From Parelaphostrongylus tenuis (lineage: Eukaryota > Nematoda > Chromadorea > Rhabditida > Metastrongylidae): DNA of 64,000 nt. The DNA lies in assembly GCA_019055375.1 (NCBI GenBank), contig JAHQIW010006926.1, positions 61,316 to 125,315 of the forward strand. The letters are read 5' to 3'. Each line of letters starts with the position of its first letter. The stretch's first letter is position 1. The position numbers and the translations under genes were made by a program. Positions 1 through 12,079 of this stretch are shown one piece after another. Under the pieces are notes generated by a model. That model was not told the origin of the DNA and made no database searches. It worked only from the letters and a program-made list of their open reading frames with translations.

Positions 1-119
1 GGGAAGGAAGAGCGCAAACGCATGTTGACGCAAACGAAGTGATTAGAAGTAGAAACGTCTCATATCCTGAAAGAGAGAATCCCAAAGTTCTTTATCAAAA
101 AAGTAATAAAAACGGTTCT

Positions 120-985
120 TTCTGGTTAGGAGTACAAATGAAAAACATATCTTAGTCACTAGAGAGAAACTTTTCATTAGAGGGTTAGTAACCATTCGAA
201 AGCTGAGATTTAAGGTTACCGCTTCATTTTGCCAATTTTCGAAACGTGCCTTTAACGCTGTAGCATCTAAATCAAAGATTATGTTCTACACTCGCCTTTC
301 GCCTTCATTGTCATCATGCGTACAGCTCGTTGGAAGTCAAAAAACATACGTGCAAAAAAATTTTCGTAGTATCTTATCCAATCGTTTTATCTGGGTTTCT
401 TTCGAAGCGCAGAAAAATTTCCCAGTTGAAAAACAATAAATCGATCGTACTGCTTCAACTCGCCCCCGCCACAGTCGTTGCCTTATCGAATAAACGGCAA
501 AAAACGTGTCAAAAAATAGAACTCGATCTTATTTTCCCTGCTAAACCAAGTATCCAGAAAATAAGCCTATCGTTAGGATCAGAAAGCCTCACCTTATCAG
601 TTGATTACTAATAGTCGAAAACTAAGGTCTGTTCGGTGAGGCTCAAAGCACAAGTCAAGGATCAGAAAAGTCCAAAACATCAAAAAAGCTTCTTAAAAAA
701 AACCATAATTTTGAATTCGTTGAAGCTTGTGCTATCAATTGAGTACTGGCGCTCTAAGGAAGGTTTTGTCCACCGAAATATAAGCGAGATAAGAGAAAAA
801 ACACCTTGCTTTATGAAACATAATTTATTTTAAATGTTACAGCATTATAAACGAGTGTTCTGAAAAAGCGGCGACGCAGGGCTGTAGCCTCAAGTCTCAG
901 CTTTCAAATGGTTACTAACATTTTTGTGGAAAATTCCTCTCCACCGACTGAGATCGGTTTTTCATTTGTTCCCCCCTAATCAGAA
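120..985. repeat. Foldback-type inverted-repeat element, copy A
   Basis: Non-coding element with long inverted ends. The left arm (about 165-265) carries the family signature 'gttagtaaccattcgaaagc'. The right arm (about 885-985) carries its reverse complement, followed by a 'gagatcggtttttcatttg' edge. Similar arms occur at 11445, 17670, 37180 and 41795. The two open frames inside (330-611 and 636-833) resemble no protein and lie on conserved repeat sequence, so I do not call them genes. Inferred to be a non-autonomous DNA transposon. The exact ends and target duplication were not determined. Confidence 0.6.
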
Positions 986-1319
986 AGAATCGAAAAACGA
1001 AACGAACAAATTGGCTCCAGCGTAGTTCAATCTTGTGAGCGGGTTTCCGAAATTTGGAGAAAGTGGTCAGAACCCACTGTGGCTATGTATGATGATGACT
1101 CCTGTGTATCAGTTATTGTGCAAATATCTAGGATTTTTCTACGACGAGGTGCAGTATAATAAAGATGCTCTAAATAGAATTCTTCACAAACTACTACCTG
1201 CGAACATCTGTATCATCTCGTTAATACTGATGAATCCAGACTGCTACAAAGATTTCCGTCTAAATTAATAAATATATAAAAGAAACTTTACTGATAAGAA
1301 ATCGAACCAACCCCGTTAC

Positions 1320-1456
1320 ATAGGGACTCGAATCTCCCACGACGTTTTTGATTTCACCTTCCTGTGGAACGTCGTAATTCCTCTGTAACGAGAATGACCA
1401 ATGTCGAATAATTCCACCACATGGCACGATGCCAACCGAATCACGGAGCCGTAGGC
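1320..1456 (-). repeat. tRNA-derived SINE-like relic
   Basis: Read on the minus strand, a box A-like segment (tgattcggttggcat, near 1425-1450) is followed about 100 bases later by a box B-like 'gattcgagtccc' (near 1323-1336). The spacing is too long for a tRNA and no cloverleaf closes. It looks like the polymerase III head of a degenerate SINE. It differs from the SINE family at 28.7 kb. Confidence 0.35.
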
Positions 1457-2705
1457 CCACAACATGGAATTTGATCTAAATCATAATAGAACTCCGCTAA
1501 CAAATCTTGTCGTTAAACAACGGTACTTGAATGATACACCTCTAGCATATGCTTACGCCGTGGAATCCTAACATGAGATCACCATTGTCGAGATAGAGGA
1601 TGGTATAAAACCATACAATCATGGGCAAGCTAGACCTATTGCGACAGCGTGTAACAATCCATCGTCACCTAATAATTAAAAGGAGGTGCGCACTTTTCTT
1701 ATCAAGAACACACTCAAAACTAGTGAACTATAATATCAAACTAACAAACTTTGATGTGAGCCCTGCTGAAGCACAAATGCCATCATCCTGAGCTATCAAT
1801 TGATTTATCACTTTACAACCAAATGTTTATTGATCTGAAAGATATCACATTGAAACATCTGAGAAGGTAAACGTTTTTTTTACTTCACAATTGATGCAGA
1901 AAAGGCAATCACAATGACAGTCACCCTGCTAGCACCAATAGTCTCTCGACAGCTGCTCAGAAGGTTCCGCTTGTTCAAAGATCATAAGACAGCGATTTTC
2001 AATTTTAGTGGAGAGTTATGGTGTCTTAGGCCTAAGCCTTGTAGAAAGCATTCAAAGAGATGCTTAAGGGCTCAATGGGGCACAACTTTTCAAAGGTTCT
2101 GCTCCCATTTTGGTTGTTTCCAAGCAGAAGACAACTGCAGATTACTCGTGGGCTCTCGTGAATTCGTTATGCTTATTTTGAGCAAAGTTTCAAACTGGAG
2201 ATGTCAAATGGCTTGCCAGATTAGATAAACTAAGCTTTGGAACCTTTGATACAGACCGCAGTTCCATACAAAAACACCTCCTAACAGTCACAAAAGCGTA
2301 GACTAGAGTCTTGCCCCCACAAAAGCGTAGTAGACCATTAGAAGTAAGGTTATTAGGAGTAGGTAATCCTGATTTATAATCCTTCAAACTTTCGAGCCTG
2401 AACAACCCTACAGTGTTGAGGATTCAATCTTCCTAACCAATTCATACTTTTCCAGTCAAAACATCGGGAATAATTTAGAAGGCATCGTGGGCCGCAGTGA
2501 CTTGGCAAGGACCTGTCGGGAATTCGCTAGATGACAAGCAGTCGACTATCAAAATAGTGGATGTGATATGATCGAGAACCTACAGAAAAAACCTTGCCTT
2601 TACATATTTCCAGGGAATGAACAACTTCTACAGAATGTATAATTAACTAGAACGCTACTTATCCAACCGCTCTAAGCCGTGGTATGATGTTACAAACAAA
2701 CAATC
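1457..2705. other. No gene seen
   Basis: AT-rich sequence with short open frames only. The longest (1914-2228, plus, 104 codons) has no recognisable domain, no convincing splice context and a composition like random sequence. I see no RNA gene here. Confidence 0.5.
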
Positions 2706-2709
2706 ATTT

Positions 2710-2840
2710 TATATATATATATATATATGTGTGTATGTACATATATATATATATATATATACATTCATATATAAATTCACGTATATGTGTAATATATACA
2801 CAGGTGTAGATATACGTATATATATATATATATGTACATA
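2710..2840. repeat. TA-rich microsatellite
   Basis: Interrupted (TA)n tract with (TG) and (TACA) variants, directly abutting the 5' truncation point of the RTE copy at 2841. Open frames drawn through it on either strand are artefacts of low complexity. Confidence 0.9.
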
Positions 2841-4857
2841 CACATTGTCGACAACATCGACGAAGAATACGATCGACTCGTTGAATATCTTCACGTTGGC
2901 GCTAAAAAAGCCGAAAGTCCTAAGGTCACGAAGAGACGCTTGTCTCCGCAGACACTCGAGCTGATACGTCAACGTGGAATCGCACGAGCCGCAGGCAACC
3001 GAAACCTTACGTCCGAACTTGCGAAACGATGCAGAGAAGCGATAAAAGAAGACCTTAAAGAGAGAAGAGCAGCAGTTATGGCAGAAGCTGCAGAAGCTGG
3101 GAAGAGCATTCGCAAAGCCCAGCGAGGCTTCGCCAACTATAAGACCAAGATGATTGCACTCCGATACCCTGACGGGACACTTACAGCTTCCAGAAGGGCT
3201 ATGGAGAAAATCATCCACCAGTACTACTCGGATCTCTTCGCTAGCCATGTTCTCTTACCGTCATATAAATTGAAAGAGGACGAATATGTCGTTCCACCGG
3301 TCCTTCCTTCCGAAATCCGACATGCTATATCGTCGGTGAAAAACAGAACAACACCCGGTCCAGACAGGATTAGACCAGAACACCTGAAGAACCTACCGCC
3401 AGTTCTCATCAACACCCTGGCTCGGCTCTTCACTCGCTACCTGTCAGAATGCAAGGTCCCTATTCAATGGAAAACCAGCAAGACCGTATTGTTGTTCAAA
3501 AGGGAGACCTTCACGACATAGGCAATTATCGCCCAATCTGCTTGCTGTCCGTTGTCTATAAACTCTTTACTCGAGTCATCCTGAACAGGATTGACAGAAC
3601 ACTGGACGAAGGACAGCCATGCGAACAAGCAGGGTTCAGAAAAGGATTTAGTACCATGGACCACATCCACACGATCACAAGACTCATTGAAGTTTCGCGA
3701 GAGTACAAACAACCACTCTGTCTCACTTTTATCGATCTGAAGAAAGCCTTTGACTCAGTGGAAACAGAAGCGGTTATAGAGGCTCTGGATAACCAGGGCG
3801 TCCCTACTCGGTACATAATGATCCTTCGTGAGCTTTATAAAGATTTCACGACCAGAATATCTCCATTCTACAATAATATCACCATTGACGTAAGAAGAGG
3901 GGTTCGACAAGGCGATACAATATCGCCAAAACTATTCACTGCCACCCTACAAAACGTCATGCGAACATTAGAATGGGACGAAATGGGAGTGAAAATTGAC
4001 GGTCGACAATTAAACCATCTTCGCTTTGCTGACGATATCGTTCTCATAACACCAAACATCAGCCAAGCGGAACGAATGTTGACTGATTTCGACAACGCCT
4101 GTGGAAAGATCGGTCTTCAACTGAATCTAACGAAACAATGTTCATGAGGAACGGATGGGTTTTCTAATACCCCATTCACGCTCAACGGAACGACAATTTC
4201 CGAATGCTCCAGTTACATCTATCTAGGTCGTGAAATCAACATGATGAACGACCTAGCCCCAGAGTTGAGCAGGAGGAAACGAGCGGCTTGGGGAACGTTT
4301 AAGAGCATCGAAGATGTAGTGAAGAGGACAAAGAACATCCGACTCCGTGCCCACCTTTTCGACTCGACAATTATCCCTGCCCTAACGTATGCAGCAGAAA
4401 CCTGGTCGCTACGTAAGCAGGATGAAAGATCACTTGCCGTTATCGAACGCGCAGTCGAAAGGTCGATGCTAGGAGTATCTCGTATTTCGCAAATGAGACA
4501 AAGGATCCGAACTTCCGACCTACGTCAACGATCGAAAATCAGAGACGCCGTTCTACACGCCAGGATATCGAAAATAAGGTGGGCCGGACACGTGATGCGC
4601 TTCAACGACAACCGATGGACGAGAGCCGTTACCGACTGGATTCCTCGGGACGTCAAGCGCTCTAAAGGAAGACCACTGACCCGTTGGTCCGATTTCTTCA
4701 CGAAAGCGATGGAAGAAAGATATGATGCTCAGCGAATTCCTAGAGCAAGGAGGACCCACTGGGCTACTCTTGCACGCGATAGGGAAAAATGGAAGAGTTG
4801 CTGGTACCCGCTCGAGTCACTCGACGATCAACGGGACGACAGGTGATACAGGTGATG
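2841..4857 (+). mobile_element. RTE-type non-LTR retrotransposon, 5'-truncated and frameshifted (copy 1)
   Basis: Relic of a retrotransposon polyprotein. The linker and N-terminal RT region is in one frame (2832-3521). The main reverse transcriptase block (3449-4147) contains the NYRPI, GFRKGF, DLKKAFDSV, VRQGDTISP and FADDIVL motifs of non-LTR reverse transcriptases. The C-terminal region (4241-4846) includes 'RWAGHVMRF' and ends just before a 'gataca/gatgta' tail. The upstream endonuclease domain is missing, so the copy is 5'-truncated. Compared with copy 2 at 12.1 kb, one base is lost near 3498 (an A run), and a second lesion near 4135 brings an early stop before the frame is restored. It therefore cannot make an intact protein. 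The family fits the RTE clade common in nematodes. Confidence 0.9.
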
Positions 4858-5034
4858 TACATACACAAATATGTATATATATAACCTTTATATTTGACTT
4901 CTTGACCACAGACCTCGCTCAAAATAGTATAACCTGATAATGTACTTTTTTAAAGCATTTTATGAGACCTTTTATAGGCACTTCTAAAGTGCATTACACA
5001 TGTTTAGGCCTTGCAGCCAAGCGACGCAAAGGAG

Positions 5035-5120
5035 ACGGAGGGCTTCGCGAACCACGAGCGCGAGATTGAGCCATCGACCTTGCGTGAGACGCAGGGCACC
5101 TCTGATCACTGCGCCACATA
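5035..5120 (-). repeat. tRNA-derived SINE head
   Basis: On the minus strand the sequence begins 'tatgtggcgcagtgatcaga' (box A) and contains 'gatggctcaatctcgcgctc' (box B). It is the same family as the copies at 28,655-28,895 and 28,970-29,190. Only the polymerase III promoter part is clear here. Confidence 0.65.
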
Positions 5121-5234
5121 AGCTTTTATATGCATGCATATGAACATGTACGCATTTCTATATATAATTACATAGACATAAGCAGATATCCAGAGATGTT
5201 AAGTCATGTGCAAAACTCCAAGCAGAAGACGAAT

Positions 5235-5252
5235 CCCCCCCCCCCCCCCCCC
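5235..5252. repeat. Poly-C run
   Basis: Eighteen consecutive C residues in an otherwise AT-rich region. A run of this length is prone to replication slippage and sequencing error. Confidence 0.95.
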
Positions 5253-7430
5253 TCTTGCGGAAAGCGAAATGTGGGGTTACGCCCACTTTGAGTCCAGTCG
5301 ATGCTTTAATCTTCAAAAAGAAAGACATTGCGAAATTTTTGATGCTTTTACAGCATTCACTGCCTCATTCATCAATAGCACATTGAGGCTTTTCATGGAT
5401 ACCTCGAATTTTCATGGATGAAACCCTCTCACTAGATCATTCGTTCGCCGTGTAAAAGAACTTCGACGAAAAAAGAAAGTGAGAAGATATTCTTTGAGGG
5501 CTCTACAATTGAATCTGAGAGGAAATATGACAACGTTTGGTGAATGATTGACAAAAACTTAGAAGTCTCTACGGCTTTGATCCAATAAATATAAATCAAT
5601 TTTGAGACGTATTTTTTCTTCTGGTTGCGACAAGTAGCGACGTCACGGTGGAATGCAGCCTATACAATGATCTAAGAGAGGTACAAATTGATTTATCAGG
5701 TCAGTTACTTTCAAGTTACAGCACAGTCTGATAACGTTAAACGACGTCTGACATTAATCTTTAAACGTAGAAGAAGCCACTATTTCAACTTTTTACATCC
5801 GATAGTCATACTTTATCAACTTGAGAAGCCACACGACCAAGGTTATCACCATTTCGCTGTCGAAAAGAAGAATACAACGAAAGTAAGTAGCATTTGTACA
5901 TGAGCCATATGCTATCCTGTTACCGGCTCGTGCCTTAAGGTGAGTGATTAGGCAAAACTACACGCATTTAAATAGTCTGAATACAAATTACATTGAGGAT
6001 TCTCCATCTAGTGCGTACTACAACACAGATTGTGGTAAAGGCTTGCTCTGAGTTAGTGTTGGATTTGTAACCTCATTCTAATCGAATGTGTTTTAGCAAT
6101 TGTTTCGAAACCGAGCTCACGCTGACACTGCCGTCTACGACTTTACAGCCTTCAGAAGCCCATAGTTACAGGTAAACAGCCGATTCATAAATTTTATTGT
6201 GAGTCAGGACATGATATATTGAAGAGACAGTTTGAAATCGGATACGAATTTCGGGGTACCTGACAAAATGCTTGTAATTGAATCGTTATACTTAAACTTT
6301 CCTAAAGACACAATTTCATTAAAAAAAAGCCCATTTTTTCTATACTTTTTACGTTTGTTGTTGGAAGTAAACTCGCTTTTATCACTCTGATCTACCTCTG
6401 GATGAAGTCAGAACTTTAACAAGATGTCAAGTGTTCGATCACAAGAGATGTCTCCACGGGTAAAGGGCACAAACGGACCTGGAGAGAAGTTTTCATGAGA
6501 ACACTAAATCGAAACGGGATGAAATCAATATAGAAAAGATGTCTCAATACCGTTCCACTGCGATAAACATTTTTGCTCCAATAGAAGTTACTGCTCCGGT
6601 CGATATTCTCACACTGCTTTTAACGAATGATAATCTAATGTGTCAACGAAGTTGAATGTGGCAACGACTGTTCGATTTGTAGCATCCAGCAATCTCTAAG
6701 AAAATCGGTAACTTTTCAAATCGTGATTGTTAATTTACTTCAAGGTGGCGAGATCAAGGACGAACAAATCAACAAACACAAAAATGAATGAATGGTAGGA
6801 AAATTAAGTACTAGAATTCTATAAATTGTTAAAAACCTACTCCCATATGGTCTGCACAACGTATCAAGGCATATGTTTCACACATATTCAATGGAACTAT
6901 AGTGGAATCGAAATAGTCCTCATACTAGGAAACATCTGAGATCGTATCCATCATTCAACTAAAGGGATGCTGGAAGAAATGTTGAACCAAAATATACCAA
7001 AGCCTTGATGTCTTAGACGAACAGCATTTGTCGGTAAGAATTCATTGACCTTCTTCGCGAATGGTGCCAGCGCGAGGCACCGTCGCCGGCGAGCCGCAGC
7101 GTGCGCAACGGGGCAGAGTTAGCGCCGTAGATCCAAAGGCCCTCAATGTGTTAACCCGCTGGGAACTGAAGTCTTTTTGCTGTCCTCTTAGACTTTCAGC
7201 AGTCATTCGTTAGCTTGAATTTCGGAAAATTCAGTAGCGTATTTGATCTGAAAGGACCATCTAGATTCGCTTCAACAGCAAAAAGAGTTTGTGTTTCACC
7301 TACGGCGCTTGTCTTTGCACGGCTTGATATGCCTTGCAATCATTTTTGAGCCACGAATGTCAGTGGTCTGTCAGACTTATAGAGCCCGATACACGTGTTT
7401 CGATCTTGCGATCTCGTCAGTCGGGCAGTT
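5253..7430. other. No gene seen; one GC-rich patch
   Basis: Intergenic AT-rich sequence with no supported exon. A short GC-rich patch at about 7070-7150 stands out. It has no usable reading frame and no hit I recognise. Confidence 0.45.
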
Positions 7431-7439
7431 ACCCTTTCT

Positions 7440-7640
7440 AGTCTTTTGCTAATCTCTGTGGGTGCTCCAGTCCCCACACTTAGAGTTAGCGACGACGAGC
7501 GCTTTACACTCTATGTCCAGTGAAAAACTCACCAAACACAGAGTGTTGTACACTCGATTGCTCGTGGTTAGTATATCCAATATATCATAACTTTCGTTTT
7601 GAGTGTTTTCTTAAGATCACAGCTCAAAATTCAATATGCC
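7440..7640 (+). repeat. Dispersed inverted-repeat family (type 'cgattgctcgtgg'), partial copy
   Basis: Contains 'acagagtgttgtacactcga', then 'ttgctcgtggttagtat' and a 'cgttttgagtgttttctta' edge. The same order is seen at 36050-36260, 31470-32000 (inverted) and 47885-48672. The sequence at 7370-7430 ('cgatacacgtgtttcgatc', 'tcagtcgggcag') is the neighbouring block of the same family. Non-coding. Confidence 0.6.
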
Positions 7641-8539
7641 TTGCAGTCATTTTTTTTTTGACAACTTCCAAAGCGACGGTGCAGATACTTGGCTTGGATT
7701 TTGAGAAGGTTTTCATAGAGCGATGTAAGAGGGGAAGGGAAACTACATTTTGCACACAAAGGTACGTGCACCAGGAGCATTTGAGCATGTAGGGGAATCG
7801 TGATGCATTAAAATAGTGAAAAGAATCCACGATTTTGGAGGTAGAAAAATTTTTCGAAAATAAGTATCGACGTCCCGCGGCTCTTGATTCGCACTGCGTG
7901 CAGTGATAATTCCACGATTAACACTTCTAGAAGAGGTCTCGTTCTACGATCCTTTAGATTTTATAGGTACTAGCTTTTGTTTTCATTATACTGCCAAATA
8001 AATCCGCTATGAAGTATAATCTTCTTTTCGCTCTTACAGCGCTCTCTAGGAACTTTTCCAGAAGCGAAATCCGGCTTCAGAATGGTCAACACGTGTGATA
8101 TCGAACAACCACTAAAAGTCAAACGAGAAAGCCATTCACGAACCCTAGCCAAGCATATAATGCACACCGAAGGTGAAACATGATGTTTTTTTGCTGCTGC
8201 AACGTGCTAGTAGGACTCAAGTATACCACTGAAATCACCGTCTTAAGCTATCGAATGACTATCAAAACTCTGATGGAGATATCCGAGCGCGATTTCAAAG
8301 AGGTATTTACGCATTAAAATAAATGCACATCATTCCTAAAGGGTTCAGTGGAATTTGTATCTTACAAATTGATTTCAAAGTGAAGGATATGAAGATGGTG
8401 ATGGCCCTATGCCTTGAGTGGGCATATCCCTTGAAGCATTGCCAATGGCAGCTGTAAATTTCAATCGCACATAGCTCAACATATGAACTTTGATAACTGG
8501 ATAAATTCCCATCTACACCACATAGTGTTAACCAACGTT

Positions 8540-8790
8540 TTATAAGAGTTTTCGATTATTTCCTTGGACTTTTAGTGTTCTTCCGATAGCACAAGTCTTG
8601 GAAGATTCGAAAATATACTTGCTTTTTGAAAAAGCTTTTTTTAGCAACGCTATGCAGGAAGGAAATGTCTGTGTTTTGTACACGTATAGATCCCATAAGG
8701 CAGAACTTTTTTGTCATTTTATAAGTATCTATTTGATAGCGTAGTTCCCACAATTCCAACGCTGTGCAACGCTTCGATTTTTGCTAACCC
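8540..8790. repeat. Isolated foldback-arm units
   Basis: Two successive degenerate units, each running from a 'gatagc' start through a T-rich 'ttttttgaaaaagctttt' core to a 'caacgct' end. They match the repeat unit that builds the arms of the element at 59.75-60.86 kb. The small minus-strand open frame 8556-8759 lies in these units and is not a gene. Confidence 0.45.
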
Positions 8791-9436
8791 TTCCTGAGAA
8801 GTTGCCGCCGATTCTGGTAGTTTTGGAATGGTTTGACTGTGAATATCTTTTCATCCGTGACAAACATCTTCAAAAACGAGCTACGACTATCAAACGAAGC
8901 ATTTGACTAACCTTTAAGAGACGTTTTTCCTTCATCTTTTTGTCCCGAAAGTGAAAAGGAGCGATCGTGTAACTGCGCAGCTTCAGCTAATTTCTGACAA
9001 TCTTTCAGACTATCCGCTCGCTGATCCCATCCTTCGCAAACATTTTTGCACGTCAAGCGCTTCGGAATTTGTTGAATTTGACAACTGATCCTTTGAATAG
9101 TTTTCTGTAATAGACAAGGTGGTTGGACGAATTTCCGAGGACGAACTCACTCCTTCCAACTTTCTTTAAAACCTCTTACGGCGCTGTAGACCCTAGCTGG
9201 ATTGAATATATCCAACAATTTCGGCCGTTTTCGTCCCTGTGTTCTGTAATTTAGCTACTGCGGTATGTTCATTTTTACGATCCATAATTCGAGCATACTG
9301 GAAACGAACAAATAACTAGAGCAGGTTTCGGGCCAAAATTGTCAAAAAATTCGATGAAATTATTTTAATTAGGAAAACGTCATATCAATGCTAGAACTAA
9401 CAGAATACAAAATTATCAGATCTTTCCGCGCACACT

Positions 9437-9439
9437 GCA

Positions 9440-9480
<41 letters not shown>

Positions 9481-9560
9481 ATATGTGCATGTGTATATAT
9501 GTGTACATTTGTGTATAAATATATATTATATATATATACTTACATATGTATATGAATATA
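9437..9560. repeat. TA-rich microsatellite
   Basis: Interrupted (TA)n/(TG)n tract of about 120 bases. Confidence 0.9.
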
Positions 9561-10690
9561 TCAATACCTCGACTTAGTAGAGGTTTTTTAGTAGCATACA
9601 GTGGAATTTAATATATAAGGAAACGTTATCGTTACGAAAATCTGAATGATAGTGAAGAGACTTTTATAGAATTATTCTTTATGGAAAGAACACCCATATA
9701 GCTCAAAAATCTCAACTTTTCATTACGAATTGTGTGGGATACAGTTCCATTCAATGAAATTACTCTCGTATTTCCCTGGCTTTTTTTCTGGAAAGAAACC
9801 TTTCTCTCCGGACTACAGGTGATCATTCAAAAGCTTCAAGACTAGAAATTTTAGCACTCATTACATTTGAAAAAAATTCCGTAGCACTTAATAACGAAAA
9901 GAAAATGACGTATTGCTTTCCTGAGCAGGTTGTTTAAACTTCATTGTGGAATATCTTTTATTTTAGGAAAAAACTTTTATTGTGAGCAAACATTGTTGCC
10001 ATGAAAAGATAAGTTGTTTAGGGGACACTTTATAAGGGAAAAAGGAAATTTTATATTTCCAGGGCAAGGAACGTCGAGTTGTTTAAAGGCCATTTTTTTT
10101 TAATGGAAAGCTACATAGTTGGTAAAACAATGCATTTCGAGCTGGTTATCCTTATTTCTTTTGATGACGTTGTGTGAACATATTTCAGAAATACATTTGC
10201 ATTGCACAACTTCCAAAGAAACTTATTTTTGCTGCATCAACATAAAAGGAAAGATATTTCGGATACCAAATACATTATTTGAGTCGCTAAGATGTAAGCT
10301 ACTGATTGACCATTAAAAGCGTTAAGGAAAATTTCTGTCCAGCACACAGGGCTTCCCAACAATCGTGTACCAGCGCAGTTACATTCCGTTCAAAACGAGT
10401 TAGAACGAAACGGATTTACTTAGGAAGTCGTTCTTATAACTGCTGTTACTGCTACGATCTTTTCAGCAAATTCTAATCCACTCACCTCTCAACTGTTCGT
10501 GACACATTTTACCTACATTGGCAGGTCAGTTGCTGCACTTCCCATTCTAAAAGCTTGCCACAAGCGGAGTTTTTGTCATTTCAAACTTTAGCTTTCTCAT
10601 TTCATGTCATTTTGCCATATACATAAGTCTTTTCGATTATTCCATCATTTTATGATGACAGCGTCGCTTCAGAATCTCAGTGTACCAATC
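9561..10690. other. No gene seen
   Basis: AT-rich sequence with only short frames (for example 9632-9826 minus and 10119-10316 plus). These lack domains, splice context or family resemblance. Confidence 0.5.
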
Positions 10691-10695
10691 TAATT

Positions 10696-10735
10696 CCTTG
10701 AATTCGATTGCGGCATCGCCATTGCGAATTCAAGG
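10696..10735. repeat. Perfect 11-base inverted repeat (hairpin)
   Basis: Arms 'ccttgaattcg' (10696-10706) and 'cgaattcaagg' (10725-10735) are exact reverse complements around an 18-base loop. It sits about 95 bases from the edge of an RTE fragment. Function unknown. Confidence 0.8.
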
Positions 10736-10827
10736 GGCGACCCGGTGCTCCTATCACAGTAATGAAGAGAGACGCTGCCCCGCCGGCGTGCTACGTTTTA
10801 TAGTACGCTTTTCCCAAAGGGATAAAA

Positions 10828-10990
10828 TTCATCACTTGTCCGATCCACCTTATCTTCGATGGCCTCGCATGTAAAAAGACGTTTTTCATTTTCTATCGTT
10901 AACGGAAGTCAGAACTTTGCATCCTTTCTCTCATTATTGCAATATACGGAAAATTTTTAGCATCGACCTTTCTATTGTGCATTTAATAAG
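10828..10990 (-). mobile_element. RTE 3'-region fragment
   Basis: Reverse complement of the C-terminal region of copy 1. The stretches matching 4440-4600 of copy 1 ('gtccgatccaccttat', 'catcgacctttc') are in the same order. It is degenerate, with no open frame left. Confidence 0.75.
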
Positions 10991-11444
10991 CTAAGAGTTT
11001 GTTTAGACTGCATCGACAATTTTTAGCAGGTTTGGTGCCACTTGTTGCGAATGTTGCAAAATCCCATCCACGTGCCATTCGCACAACTTAAGCGAGCAAA
11101 GGTGCGTGCCGAGTGTAAAATTCAATCTTGTTTCCACTACTACAGCGCACCAAAAAGGGCTTCCAGAGTGCAGCATAAAACTGAAATGGCCGGAATTCAA
11201 GTTATCGGATGACTACTAAAACTATGGAAAAAGTGCAGAAAATCCTGCGCCCAAAGCGCTGATAAATGGATTACGATAACGGAACTGTAGCTTTGACATC
11301 GGCAGATTATTGAGGGTTTTGTCGAGTTTATAGGTCAACATCAACAATTATGATACTGCTGTTGAGCATTTAAAGATCGCATAGAACTCATATAATGCAA
11401 GACTTTTCTTGCAATTTTAGTTAGTTTTTTGGCACTTATACGTC

Positions 11445-12078
11445 AGACGGCGACAAATGAAAAACCGATCTCATTCACTGGACAAGACCTTTTCATAGAA
11501 GTGTTAGCAATCATTCGAAAGCCTTTCGTAACGCTCTAAAATCAAAAATAAAATTATGTTTCACGTCATCCGTTCGCAATCATTTTTATCACACATGTAT
11601 TTCGGTAATTGCACAAAAAGCATTTCAACAGGTAGAGAAACTTTCGCAGCATCTGAGTCAATCGTTTCAGTTGGAGCTCTTGTTCAGAGAGGAAACAAGT
11701 TCCCAATTCAATAACAACATGTCAAACGCAATCGATCGCCCGCCTCGTTCGGCCCCTACCCCGCCCTTCCCCCACTCGCTGAAGTAGGCGGCAAACAAAC
11801 TCGTCGAAAATATAAAACTCGATTCTATTTTACTTACTGAACGGTATGTCCAAAAAATAAACTTTGAGCCGGAATCACTTATTCATGCGCTATCGTACAA
11901 TTATTGATAGTGTAAACAGAGAGCTTTGACCGGCGAGGTGTAAAGCACATCTTTCTCTTGTCCTGCAGCGCTATTAAAAGAGTCTTTTCAAAAGTAAACG
12001 CATTTTTGAGTTCTTTGAAGCTTGTGCTATCGAATAAATATTAGCACTACAAGGAAAGGGTCTTGTGGAGCGAAACAT
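11445..12078. repeat. Foldback-type element, copy B, broken by an RTE insertion
   Basis: Begins with the family edge 'aaccgatctcattcactgg' and follows the internal order of copy A ('ttctttgaagcttgtgctat', then 'ggagcgaaacatag'). It stops abruptly at about 12078, where RTE copy 2 begins. No matching right arm was found after the RTE copy. The element is therefore older than the RTE insertion. Confidence 0.6.
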
Positions 12079-12079
12079 A

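Noticed and set aside
2709..3248. 179-codon minus-strand ORF
   Set aside because: It is the antisense of the RTE linker region running into a TA microsatellite. The coding strand shows clear RT-family motifs.
3464..4095. Minus-strand ORFs over RTE copy 1
   Set aside because: Antisense shadows of the reverse transcriptase frame. Similar shadows occur over copy 2 and the 25 kb fragment.
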